In this document: in pieces, positions 31,440-40,007 of the stretch | How positions within the stretch are numbered: position 1 is the stretch's first letter | How the letters are laid out: every line of letters begins with the position of its first letter | Assembly: GCA_033085395.1 (NCBI GenBank) | Contig: JANQBS010000322.1 | Location: forward strand, 1 to 40,007 | Length of the DNA stretch: 40,007 nt | Source: Xanthoparmelia taractica | Taxonomy: Eukaryota; Ascomycota; Lecanoromycetes; Lecanorales; Parmeliaceae | Reading direction: 5' to 3' | Notes under the pieces: generated by a model | Database searches by the model: none | Told to the model about the DNA's origin: nothing | Seen by the model: only the letters and a program-made list of their open reading frames with translations | Made by a program: the position numbers and the translations under genes

Positions 31440-32934
31440 ATGTCTTTGACCCCACCGCCTGATATTGACCTGCACGCCGATAAAGGCTCAAGAGTGATGT
31501 CCTCTGGCATAGCTTTGATAGTACTGCCGACTCTATTCGTCACAGTGCGATTTGTTTCGAGGGTTATTGCAAGAGCTGGCTTCTGGTGGGACGATCTATT
31601 GGTGATTGTATCGTTGGTGCTCAGTTATGGCCCGAACACGGCCATGATGATCTATATGTGCCCTATCGCCGCAGACGATGAGATTATTCCTACACGACTA
31701 TCTTATTATCAAAAGCGTCTAACGTTGAACGCAGCAGCGCGATACAATGGCTTCGGGAAGCACCTGTGGGCACTGCCGGACCCGAAACACAATACGAGCC
31801 AGTTCTTAAAGATACTCTATGTCTACATCATATTTTACTACGCTGCGGTTGTATCTATCAAACTCTGCATATGAACTTTGCCAAGACTGGGCCCATCATT
31901 GTGTAAGGCTGACAGAGACTCGAAATTTAGTCTGACTTTCTACCGACGTATATTCCCAGTGACTGAAATTCGAATATGGCTTTTAATTGGATATGGCTTG
32001 GTGGGCTCTTATGCCATCGCAACTCTTTGCTCTACCACCTTTCAATGGTGAATATTCCTCAGTTTAGGTAAGACATTGTCGTCTGACTGCTCATAAAGTC
32101 AACCAATTCATGGGTTTTGGGACAAAGATGTCAGCTCGCATTGTATTTCGGGCGACGATATCCTAGTGGTTCCCGGATCTATCAATACTGTTCTGGACGC
32201 CTTCATTATGGCGCTGGTAAGTGCCCAGGACGAGCGCTTGGGATGTAGATAACGATTATAATTCGCTTCAAGCCCCTGCCTCTACTATGGCGTCTCCGAA
32301 CAACGTCTCGGCAAAAGGGTATCTTGGTAGGCCATACCCCCTAGTATTCACGAGACGAGGACTGATATTCATAGACTGGTATCTTTGCCTGTGGGGGGTT
32401 GTGAGTATTCGCATGCCGGATCATGAGATAGCTTTGACTAACATTGTTAACCAGCGTTTGCATCATCAGCATCATCCGCCTTGTTGTGTTAGCCCGCTTG
32501 GAGGCTTTTGATGTCACTTGTAAGTCCCGATCCCTCTACACATTTCCACTCAGGCTAATTCGTCACACTAGGGAATTATGTGAACGCGGCCGTCTGGTCA
32601 GCCGCTGAACCCGCGATGGGGTAAGATGTTCAAACTTGAAAGGGGCAGTGTCAGCCTGCTAATCGGTTCCAGGGTCATCGCAGCTTGCATACCTTCTTTA
32701 CGCCCCCTTACTACTGTGATCTGGAGAGGCACCCACCGCGCACCAACTGTTGCGCCGAAGATTTCTAAAACCGCTCAAGCAACGAGTAGCAATGCATCGT
32801 CAAGGATGATCTGGCCTGTACGTGGGAATCAGGACGAGGCAAATCCAGCCGGACCGTTCACGCGGTTAGACGACCCAAATCCTACTATTGATCAAGAGAG
32901 GTGGGGACGTAATGTAAAGGTTCAGGGGGGATGA
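31440..32934 (+). pseudogene. Fungal rhodopsin-domain (PTH11-like) membrane protein with a broken splice donor
   Basis: Fungal rhodopsin-domain integral membrane proteins are a large Pezizomycotina family of seven-helix proteins, often lineage-specific. Eight exon segments can be followed: 31440-31870, 31931-32047, 32099-32216, 32273-32326, 32375-32400, 32455-32519, 32572-32620, 32673-32934. Motifs: GIALIVLPTLFVTVRFVSR, FWWDDLLVIVSLVL, YNGFGKHLW, FYRRIFPVTEIRIWLL, CIISIIRLVVLARLEAFDVTW, NAAVWSAAEPAMG and IAACIPSLRPL. Every junction works except the first: the frame needs an intron from 31871 to 31930, but it begins ATGAAC, not GT, and a TGA at 31872-31874 closes the frame if unspliced. Either a G-to-A change killed the donor, leaving a 144-residue fragment, or an odd splice site is used. 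A stretch inside exon 1 (about 31665-31730) also fits homologues poorly. Ligand unknown. Confidence 0.72.
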
Positions 32935-33516
32935 ATACAGGGACCGACGAGGATGGGATCAGGTTGGAAGCAATCAATGAGGCGCATAGTTGCATCCGCG
33001 TCAAGAATGAGGTTACCGTCGCGTTAAGAATGAGATTACCGTCGTGTCTGAAGCGTGGGATTACAAAGACCGGCTATACTAAGGCAGTCTATTGAATTCG
33101 GCTAGAGACGTTGCGGTGGATGTTCATTAACTTCAACATGTCGATTTATAATTTAGCGACAAGTACAAGCAAGAGGGAGGAATTACACAAACATGGGACA
33201 GTAATGCTCTGGGCTGCGGGGCAGCGCAGCAGCGTCGCAGGAAATGAGAAGGGAATCAGGGGAGGGTATTTTGTTAGAACGAAGCCATTGATGCGGGCCA
33301 CTGAACACTTGAACTAAGAGAGATCGATGCAGTATGAGCTAGGGCAAAAGAAGTCCACGTTATAACCCATACCTGGATTGTAGACTACGTGACTACCTTG
33401 CTATACGAGTAGGACCAAGCTAAACTACGTCAAGCAAGCAGGAAGACGGATATCCAAAAACTCTAAAATCCAGAGCAAATCACACATTAACATTCCTAAA
33501 TTCCACAACCATATTG
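32935..33516. other. Intergenic between receptor-like gene and RPF2
   Basis: 582 bp containing a small tandem duplication near its left side (listed separately) and the RPF2 promoter. A 68-codon frame at 33111-33317 has no motif. Confidence 0.45.
33001..33048. repeat. Two-unit 24 bp tandem repeat
   Basis: Unit 1 is 33001-33024 and unit 2 is 33025-33048. Both share the word aagaatgag[g/a]ttaccgtcg and differ at four positions, mainly C/T and G/A. It lies just after the receptor-like gene and has no evident role. Confidence 0.75.
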
Positions 33517-34631
33517 ATGATGCTTCGACCTATGTAAGAGTGCCTTTACCTCATTTCATGAATTTGCTCGGTCTTCGAAGCTAACAAACTCAGCAAGCCC
33601 AAGAATGCTCGCTCAAGACGAGCGCTCGCAAGGCAGGAGCCCCTCGTGCAGGAGAACGCTAAATCTACCCTTTTCCTTAAAGGAACAAGTTCTTCGTCCC
33701 TACTCAACGAACTCCTCACGGACCTTCACTCCCTGAAACGACCTTATGCAATCCGTTTTACCAAAAAGAATCCGATCCATCCTTTCGAAGATGCCTCGAG
33801 CCTTGAATTCTTTTCCCAAAAGAATGACGCCTCGCTCATGGTCTTTGGGAGCCACAGCAAGAAAAGACCGCACTCCATTACCTGGGTGCGATGTTTTGGT
33901 GGGCAGGTGCTTGACATGTTAGAATTGCATGTGGTGCAGGAGACGGCACGGACTCTGCAGCAATTCAAGGGGGAGAAGTGCAAGGCTGGGGTCAAGCCCC
34001 TGCTGAGTTTCTCAGGAGCCCAATTCGAAAGCCCGGTATCGAATCAGTACACAATGGCGAAGAGCCTATTCGTGGACTTTTTTCGGGGTGCGGAAACACA
34101 GACAATCGACGTGGAGGGGTTGCAACTGCTAATCAGTTTCTTTGCGGGCGAAGGCGGTGAAGATGGTGAGCCAGCGGGGATACAGATGAGATGTTGGAGG
34201 ATCATTACAAAGAAGAGCGGGCAGAAAGTTCCAAGGGTAGAGGTTGAGGAGATGGGGCCGAGGATCGATTTTCGATTAGGAAGGATGAGAGGAGCCGACG
34301 AAGGAGATTTGAAAGAGGCAATGAAGGAGAGAAGTGGATCTGAGGTATGCTATTAGGTCCCCTGTGACAGTTGAAAGTCTACTGATTACGTCCTGTGCAG
34401 GCGAAGCGAAAGAAGAATGTTGAGACTGATATTGTGGGTGACAAAATCGGGCGGATACATCTTGGCAAACAGGACTTGAGTGAGCTGCAGACTCGGAAGA
34501 TGAAGGGTCTAAAGCGGGGCAGGGACACGGATGCGGAAGGAGACGGAGCAGAAGAGGACCAGGATGTGATCAGTGAAGCCGAAGATGATGTAGAAAATGG
34601 CGTCGAAGTGAAAAGACCACGATTGATCTGA
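33517..34631 (+). CDS. RPF2: Ribosome production factor 2 (Brix domain)
   Basis: RPF2 works with RRS1 to place the 5S RNP (5S rRNA, uL18, uL5) into the 60S precursor in the nucleolus. Three exons (33517-33533, 33594-34344, 34401-34631) give 332 residues. The 17 bp first exon encodes MMLRP plus a split codon; the second Met at 33520 is an equal choice. It continues KPKNARSRRALARQEPLVQEN, the family opening. The Brix domain spans about 25-235: KSTLFLKGTSSSSLLNELLTDL, PFEDASSLEFFSQKNDASLMVFGSHSKKRP, LELHV, KPLLSFSGAQFE, and the late VEVEEMGPRIDFRLGRMRGADE. The final exon is a Lys- and acid-rich tail, KRKKNVETDIVGDKIGRIHLGKQDLSELQTRKMKGLKR, typical of RPF2. Confidence 0.95.
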
Positions 34632-35419
34632 CCACATTATCTGTCGTATTCTTTGTGCGAGCGTGGCGCTCCCGAAGCGTCGGTCCAACGTCCCAGCAAT
34701 AAGATTTGGCATAGGTAGAAGTGGAAGAAGGCTGGGGTTTGAAAGGGAAACGCTCTATCTATTCTAGCCCGCGAATGTAAACTCGGTAGGACGGCCATAC
34801 GACTACGTATTTTCAACCGTTCTTGCTCGACATGTAAACAATGAGACAAGTGTCTCGCGTGTGCCCTCGGCTGTGGCGGCATCTCAACTCTGGTTCGTGG
34901 GTTGGCGTCAGAAATGCGAAGATAGACATGTGAAAAGGAACCGTAGACACCTGTTGAAAGGATATTTTATTGAAGATGAGAAACTCAATTCGTCCTCTTG
35001 CATGGTTTGACAACCAGTGATAGATATAGTTTGCTGCAAGGCAGCGGCTCGTACCTACAATCCGAAACCGCTTCGAATCGATAATTCGCCAAGAACGTTG
35101 AGGATTTTTTTAGTCTGGCAGTCTTTTAATAGCAACAGACTCATTTTGGATTTCATATATTAACCCCATAAACGTGTCAAAACGCGGCTGTGGTCTTCTC
35201 CCACTATTAAAGTACCCTTATGATCTCGCATTGGTCCTCCAAGTTGGTCCTCACAACAAACCTCCCCACACTCGCTTTGTTTCCCGCTTTCTCAGTCCAA
35301 CGCAAACCCGGCATTGTGCTCCCGCAGTGCTTTCTTCCTCTTTCTTACACTATGTCCTAGGTATTATCATCGTCTATTAACCTGGACACAACGTGTCAAG
35401 ATACCAGCTGAGGACCGTA
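34632..35419. promoter_or_regulatory. Promoter and leader of the MscS channel gene
   Basis: 788 bp from the RPF2 stop to the channel start. The last 150 bases are CT-rich (for example 35275-35345), which is typical upstream of fungal transcription starts. A tattaa word occurs near 35203. No open frame of note. Confidence 0.4.
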
Positions 35420-38395
35420 ATGTCTACGCCAGTAGAGGAAATACCCCAACCTCAATTGGCGCCACCTCAATATCCCACCCACAACGGCCGTTCAAGTGAT
35501 TCCGATGACGAGGGCACACTGTCAAATGAGTATGATCGCTCAGAGAGGTCTACGACAAATGACACCCAGGCTCACAATTTTCTCGGTGGGAGAACCTCAC
35601 AGTCCCACTCAAGGGAACAAGAACAGCGGCTCGAGGATGATTTGGCAATGTTGGAGGCGGAGAGGAAGGTGTCAAGATCCCAAAGCCAGCAAGCACCTAG
35701 TGCCATGAGCAAATCCATGTCGATCCATCGCTCAAGATCCAGGCCAGAACCCGTCGACCAATTCGATGTCAATACGAATCCCATACATGAAAAAGCGTCG
35801 ACCTTCCGACCACCAGAGCATCCCGATGGGAGTTTTGGTAGGATGTTCAAAAGAATCCACGACTCCCATTGGCTGATCCGATATTTCATGTATATCATGC
35901 CTTTGGTGTTGATCATCCTCATTCCCTTGCTCATGGGTGGTCTGGTATTCAAAAGAGCCACAGTGGGCGGAGTGCGCTTGCTCTGGTTCACCGTTTGGCT
36001 TGAGATCATTTGGCTCACCCTCTGGGGAGCACGGATTGTGGCCAAGGCTTTGCCATGGCCTGTGGGCCTCGTCTCTAGTATTTTTACTAACAACAGCAAG
36101 AAATGGAGGGACATGTGCAAACAACTTGAGATTCCCGCTACGCTGTTTTTTTGGATGCTTGCCGTACTGATATCCTTCCTGCCTATCATGATACACCATC
36201 ACTTTGATGGAGGTACTAAGGTAAGACCCTGGGAAGCGGCAATGAACAAAGTCATCGTTTCCATCTTCACCGGGGTTACTCTGAACTTCGGCGAGAAAAT
36301 CATCATTCAGCTCATTGCCATCAGCTTCCACCTTCGGACTTATGCCGACCGCATCGAGATTAATAAATTCCAAATCGCCAGTTTAACGAAGCTGTATCAG
36401 TATTCCAAAGAGAAAATTGCAATGGAGGACTCGGATTTCGAGGAACGTACTCCGTCAGGTTCTGGGGCGCGGACTCCAATGCAGTATCTGAACGATGCAC
36501 AGAAGAAAACTCAGAGCGTCTTCGGAAAGGTTGGAGACGTAGCTGGCAATGTTGCTGGAGACTTCACTGGGAAGGCAGTCGCTAAGAGCACCCACCCTCG
36601 CCAACTCGTGCTTACCTTGCTGTCCTCCCCTTCACAGTCACAGGTGCTTGCGCGACGCTTGTACAGGACTTTCGTCAAAGAGGACGCTGATACCATCTCT
36701 TCAGAAGACTTGAAGCATGCCTTTGACAACGATGAGGAGGCAGATAGCGCCTTTGCCATGTTTGATAAAGATATGAATGGGGATATCTCCATGACTGAAC
36801 TTGAGGCTGTCTGCGTTGACATCGGCAAGGAGCGCAAATCCATCACGGCATCCCTGAAAGACCTAGACTCGGTCGTGGCAAAGCTCGATGCAATCCTGCT
36901 ATTCTTTGTCCTAATCATCACCATTTTAGTCTTTCTATCGTTGGTCTCCACATCAGCTGCTGGCGTCCTGACCAGCGCTGGATCTGCTGTCCTAGCACTG
37001 TCGTGGCTTTTCTCCGCTACAGCGCAGGAGTTCCTGCAGTCCTGCATCTTCGTTCTCGTCAAGCATCCCTTCGACGTCGGCGATCGAATAACAATATATG
37101 GAAACACAGGCGCAGCACTGAAAGGCGACGATTATCTGGTCAAGGAGATTTCTCTTCTATTCACTGAATTCAAAAAGATGGAGGGTCACATCGTTCAGGC
37201 TCCCAACAGCTATTTGAACACTCTCTTCATTCTGAACATGCGTCGTTCTGGAGGCCTTGCGGAAGCCGTCCCGTTGACTGTCAAATTCGGCACTACTCTA
37301 GATCAAATCGATGAGCTCCGCTCTCGTTTGCTTGAATACGTGAAAGCAGAGAAGCGAGAGTATCAGCCAAATATCCTGACAGAGATCCGGGACATTGTCG
37401 AGGCTTACTCTGTCAATCTCAATGTCGTATTCTTCTACAAATCAAACTGGCAAAATGAACTTCTTCGACTCCAGCGTCGTAACAAGTTCATCTGCGCTAT
37501 GATGGTATCATTGCAAGAGATTGGCATTGAAGGACCTCGTAGACGCATACCTGGTGCCAATGAGGATACGCCTTTTTATTACCACCAGACTGAGGGCAGA
37601 ATGCCGGAAACTTCAAGCGATTCAGAAATGGGACCCAAGTCTGGTCCAGGCGGGCGATATGGATCACTCGCTCGCGAACCAGTCTTCGTTGCGAATGCTG
37701 CCGAGAATCCTGGTATGGATACTAGCCGATCCATTCTTAGAAATGGCTCCCGCACGTTGAGACCCCGAAGTGAATCTATTTCAGCCATGTCCAAACGCGT
37801 CGACTTTTCTCTGGGTATGAAGGATGTCAGCTCTGCAGACATAATGGGTGATCTGGACAGCAATCGCAGTCAAACTCGAGTCCCCAACATTCGAACAGGC
37901 TCAAGCTCCCGTTCTCAGGAGACTCGAGCTCGAATTATCGAGGAGGACGAGGCTGATCGCCGCGAAGATGAAGCAACTATCCGACGGGCAGAGTCTCGCA
38001 CCGGCAATAGTAGATCGCCTTTCGGTTTGGGCCGCCGTACCTCCACGGATTCTCAATCCAAGATGAGGAGAGGCAACTCACTTATTCACCGCAACCGCTT
38101 TTTTTCCCGAGGCAAAAGGACCGACGAAGGAGATGAAGAAAAAAATTTGATGGAGCAGGGGATGGCAGATATTCCTGAGGTGGCTGGGCCGCCTGACAGG
38201 ATGGACCCGCGAACAGGCATTGTTAGCCCCCAAGCTGTTCGGGCAAGCACTGAATCGGCGAGTTCGAACGCAGTTATGCCTGCCGCCGGGCCCAGGAGTA
38301 GCGGTGCCTTACAATCGTTTGAAGATCGCATACGCCTTGAATACCCCGGAAGAAATCCATCAGAGGATCTTGAAATGAGGGACTTGAGGTCGTGA
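35420..38395 (+). CDS. EF-hand mechanosensitive channel, MscS family (MSY1/MSY2-like)
   Basis: Fungal MSY-type channels sit in the ER and regulate Ca2+ release on hypo-osmotic swelling. This is an intronless gene of 991 residues. The frame opens upstream, but ATG at 35420 (MSTPVEEIPQ) is the first Met. The N-terminal ~140 residues are charged and serine-rich. Hydrophobic segments lie at about 152-178, 186-208, 238-258, 280-304, 489-510 and 513-540. An EF-hand lies just before the fifth: AMFDKDMNGDISMTELE, loop residues 449-460 with D-x-D-x-N-x-D-x-S-x-x-E. The MscS pore helix and beta domain follow: SAGSAVLALSWLFSATAQEF, LVKHPFDVGDRITI, VKEISLLFTEFKKMEGHIVQAPNS. The C-terminal 290 residues are Ser/Arg-rich and look disordered. 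EF-hand plus MscS order matches fission yeast Msy1/Msy2. Confidence 0.93.
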   Translation: MSTPVEEIPQPQLAPPQYPTHNGRSSDSDDEGTLSNEYDRSERSTTNDTQAHNFLGGRTSQSHSREQEQRLEDDLAMLEAERKVSRSQSQQAPSAMSKSMSIHRSRSRPEPVDQFDVNTNPIHEKASTFRPPEHPDGSFGRMFKRIHDSHWLIRYFMYIMPLVLIILIPLLMGGLVFKRATVGGVRLLWFTVWLEIIWLTLWGARIVAKALPWPVGLVSSIFTNNSKKWRDMCKQLEIPATLFFWMLAVLISFLPIMIHHHFDGGTKVRPWEAAMNKVIVSIFTGVTLNFGEKIIIQLIAISFHLRTYADRIEINKFQIASLTKLYQYSKEKIAMEDSDFEERTPSGSGARTPMQYLNDAQKKTQSVFGKVGDVAGNVAGDFTGKAVAKSTHPRQLVLTLLSSPSQSQVLARRLYRTFVKEDADTISSEDLKHAFDNDEEADSAFAMFDKDMNGDISMTELEAVCVDIGKERKSITASLKDLDSVVAKLDAILLFFVLIITILVFLSLVSTSAAGVLTSAGSAVLALSWLFSATAQEFLQSCIFVLVKHPFDVGDRITIYGNTGAALKGDDYLVKEISLLFTEFKKMEGHIVQAPNSYLNTLFILNMRRSGGLAEAVPLTVKFGTTLDQIDELRSRLLEYVKAEKREYQPNILTEIRDIVEAYSVNLNVVFFYKSNWQNELLRLQRRNKFICAMMVSLQEIGIEGPRRRIPGANEDTPFYYHQTEGRMPETSSDSEMGPKSGPGGRYGSLAREPVFVANAAENPGMDTSRSILRNGSRTLRPRSESISAMSKRVDFSLGMKDVSSADIMGDLDSNRSQTRVPNIRTGSSSRSQETRARIIEEDEADRREDEATIRRAESRTGNSRSPFGLGRRTSTDSQSKMRRGNSLIHRNRFFSRGKRTDEGDEEKNLMEQGMADIPEVAGPPDRMDPRTGIVSPQAVRASTESASSNAVMPAAGPRSSGALQSFEDRIRLEYPGRNPSEDLEMRDLRS

Positions 38396-38760
38396 GGGAC
38401 ATGATGTTGTACTGATAAGATGATTATTAGATATTCTCTTGACAAAGACCAGCAATCTTTGTTCAGAGATAGAATGGTACTTAGAATGCATTTTGGTTTC
38501 CTTTGAAGCTTAAGGATACGAGCAGAATTCAAACCCTCATGCATTTCTTTGAGATGCGTGCAGCAGTAAACTCCACTAATTATCCTCAGCGATTCATGGA
38601 TAGAGTCAGCACCATAGCTTGCTCAATATAGCATCGTCTTGTTCGAACTCGACCACTTAGAGTGTATAGCCCGCCGCTCAATTGCAAACTGCAATAACAG
38701 TACTGAAGAATCCAAGTGGCGATTGCTGGATGGAAGTCAAATTCTTAGTTGTAAAGGATT
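38396..38760. other. Convergent 3' region of MscS channel and EMC3 genes
   Basis: 365 bp between converging genes, expected to carry both 3' UTRs. No structure or open frame I can interpret. Confidence 0.45.
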
Positions 38761-39778
38761 TCATTCAATACTGGCAAGCACTCTATCTTCAACCCCCTTC
38801 AGTATATATTCATGCTCTATAACTTCCAGATTCTCTGCTTCACTTTGGAACATCTTGTCTGGATCCTGACCTGGTTGAAACATGCCAGCGCCAGCCCCAG
38901 GGTTCATCTGGGACATTTGCTGTGCCATTTGGTTCGCAGCTATGGACTGTCAGTGAACGGGTATTGGTGTCAAAGTGCGGAAGCTTGACCGTTATCATTG
39001 CCGAGGATGAATATAAAGACGGATTGTAGCCCGAAAAGGTTAAGGAAATACCATGACAGACTCGAAACCCACCGCACGTCCAGATCCCGTGTCGCAACAC
39101 CAGACTGCAGCATCGACTTAAACCGGATCGTCAAGGGGAACGGGAGCTTCACTATTTGGCGAACTTCTTGTCAGCATACAGGCACCACTGCGTAGACAAG
39201 CACCAAAGGCAGCATTAGACGTACTGATGACAAAGCCGGCAAAGAAGGCATTGATCCAGCCCATGATCAGTGTCTGGGGTATCATCATCGCCATATTTCC
39301 CTTCATCATGCCCATCATACCCTCCATGGCTGCTGGATCTGTCATTGGATTTCCAGCTGGTTTGCCTCGATTTTCTGGGTCTTTGAGGAATATTCCATCT
39401 TTATACGCTGACACCAGGTATTGTTTCCGAGAAGCGAAGGCAGTAGCAGAAACAGCGGAGGAATGTGAGCGGAGGTTGATGCCCCGGAGAAGGGACCGCT
39501 GCTCTCGCATGGTAGGAAGCTCTTGCTTCTTTGGGGTGGTCTGTAGCAGTACTGTTGCATAGTGGCGAAGAACACCAGTGAGGATCTAGGGATGCTCTTA
39601 GCGACAACGTGACTGAACCTTCCACGAGTCATGGCGCACCATGACAACAGAAATAGGAAAGAGGATCCAGTAGCTGGACAGTTGTTGTTAACCCAGCAAA
39701 AGGGAATAAAGATGGTTTTAGAAAGACTTACAACAGCGCAGGATCTCTATGAATCGACTGTACCACTGTGTTTGCCAT
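38761..39778 (-). CDS. EMC3: ER membrane protein complex subunit 3
   Basis: EMC3 is an Oxa1-superfamily insertase core of the ER membrane complex that inserts weakly hydrophobic and tail-anchored segments. Five exons (39778-39732, 39673-39640, 39585-39225, 39151-38990, 38939-38761) give 260 residues, the usual length. The start MANTVVQSIHRDPAL joins a 34 bp exon encoding YWILFPISVVM, then ILTGVLRHYATVLLQTTPKKQ. The cytosolic region has TMREQRSLLRGINLR and YKDGIFLKDPENRGKPAGNPMTDP, followed by the Met-rich MEGMMGMMKGNMAMMIPQTLIMGWINAFFAGF. After the next joint come KLPFPLTIRFKSMLQSGV, WVSSLSWYFLNLFGLQSVFIFILG, the QMAQQMSQMNPG tail and a charged end. WVSS.SWYFLN.FGL is the family signature. 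Confidence 0.95.
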
Positions 39779-40007
39779 GATAGTAGTATAAATTTGCGTC
39801 CAAGACCGGCACGCGTCAAGCAGGTGCTGTTATCCGACGATGGAGCCGTCGTTAAAACTGATAACGAAGATATTCAACACGCTAAAACGCCGAAAGAGGA
39901 GGTTCTAAACCTCAGCCAGCGCTAGTCGTTAATCCTAGGATATGCACAATCCAAATTTCAACCTTTATATTTAATAACGTTAAAAGGATATAATAAAAAA
40001 GTAGAAA
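39779..40007. other. EMC3 promoter and start of a second AT-rich zone
   Basis: 229 bp upstream of EMC3. The first half is of normal composition. From about 39950 to the edge the sequence becomes AT-rich with taataacgttaaaagg-like words similar in style to the left-end RIP block, so another repeat may begin beyond the window. Confidence 0.35.

Overview
The window is nuclear DNA of a filamentous ascomycete (Pezizomycotina). Almost every gene is an ordinary fungal housekeeping gene broken by short introns of about 45-60 bp with GT..AG ends and CTNAN-like branch points. The first 2.3 kb is AT-rich, poor in CpA/TpG and keeps CpG, which is the mark of repeat-induced point mutation (RIP). Protein style loosely suggests Leotiomycetes, but the sequence does not prove the class.

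Layout. 1-2340 is a RIP-degraded AT-rich block carrying copies of a ~270 bp non-autonomous DNA transposon (MITE) with perfect 20 bp inverted ends. 2341-2520 is a small GC-rich, hairpin-rich island, followed by about 1.1 kb with no recognisable gene. From 3650 the gene-rich part begins: NOC4 (-), divergent from ATP synthase subunit 4 (+); COP9 signalosome subunit 4 (+); a PEBP protein with an apparent signal peptide (-); a DUF2235 hydrolase (+); dynamin-like VPS1 (+); a YEA4-type UDP-GlcNAc transporter (-); the PP2A B/PR55 subunit (-); an unrecognised 335-residue protein (+); the mitochondrial thiamine pyrophosphate carrier (-); a Trx-monothiol glutaredoxin (-); MMS19/MET18 (-), divergent from cytosolic methylene-THF dehydrogenase (+); a fungal rhodopsin-like membrane protein whose first intron donor is broken (+); RPF2 (+); an EF-hand MscS channel (+); and EMC3 (-). 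The last ~100 bases turn AT-rich again.

The genes do not form a metabolic cluster. The neighbourhood worth noting is the glutaredoxin beside MMS19/MET18: both families act in cytosolic iron-sulphur protein assembly. NOC4 and RPF2 both act in ribosome biogenesis but lie 30 kb apart. Exon-intron structures were worked out by hand by joining reading frames at GT..AG sites and checking family motifs across each junction. In every full model the summed exon length is a multiple of three. I found no convincing tRNA, rRNA, CRISPR array, secondary-metabolite cluster or clearly new multi-gene system. The most unusual signals are the MITE family inside RIP-altered DNA, the receptor-like gene with one ruined splice donor, and the secreted-looking PEBP.
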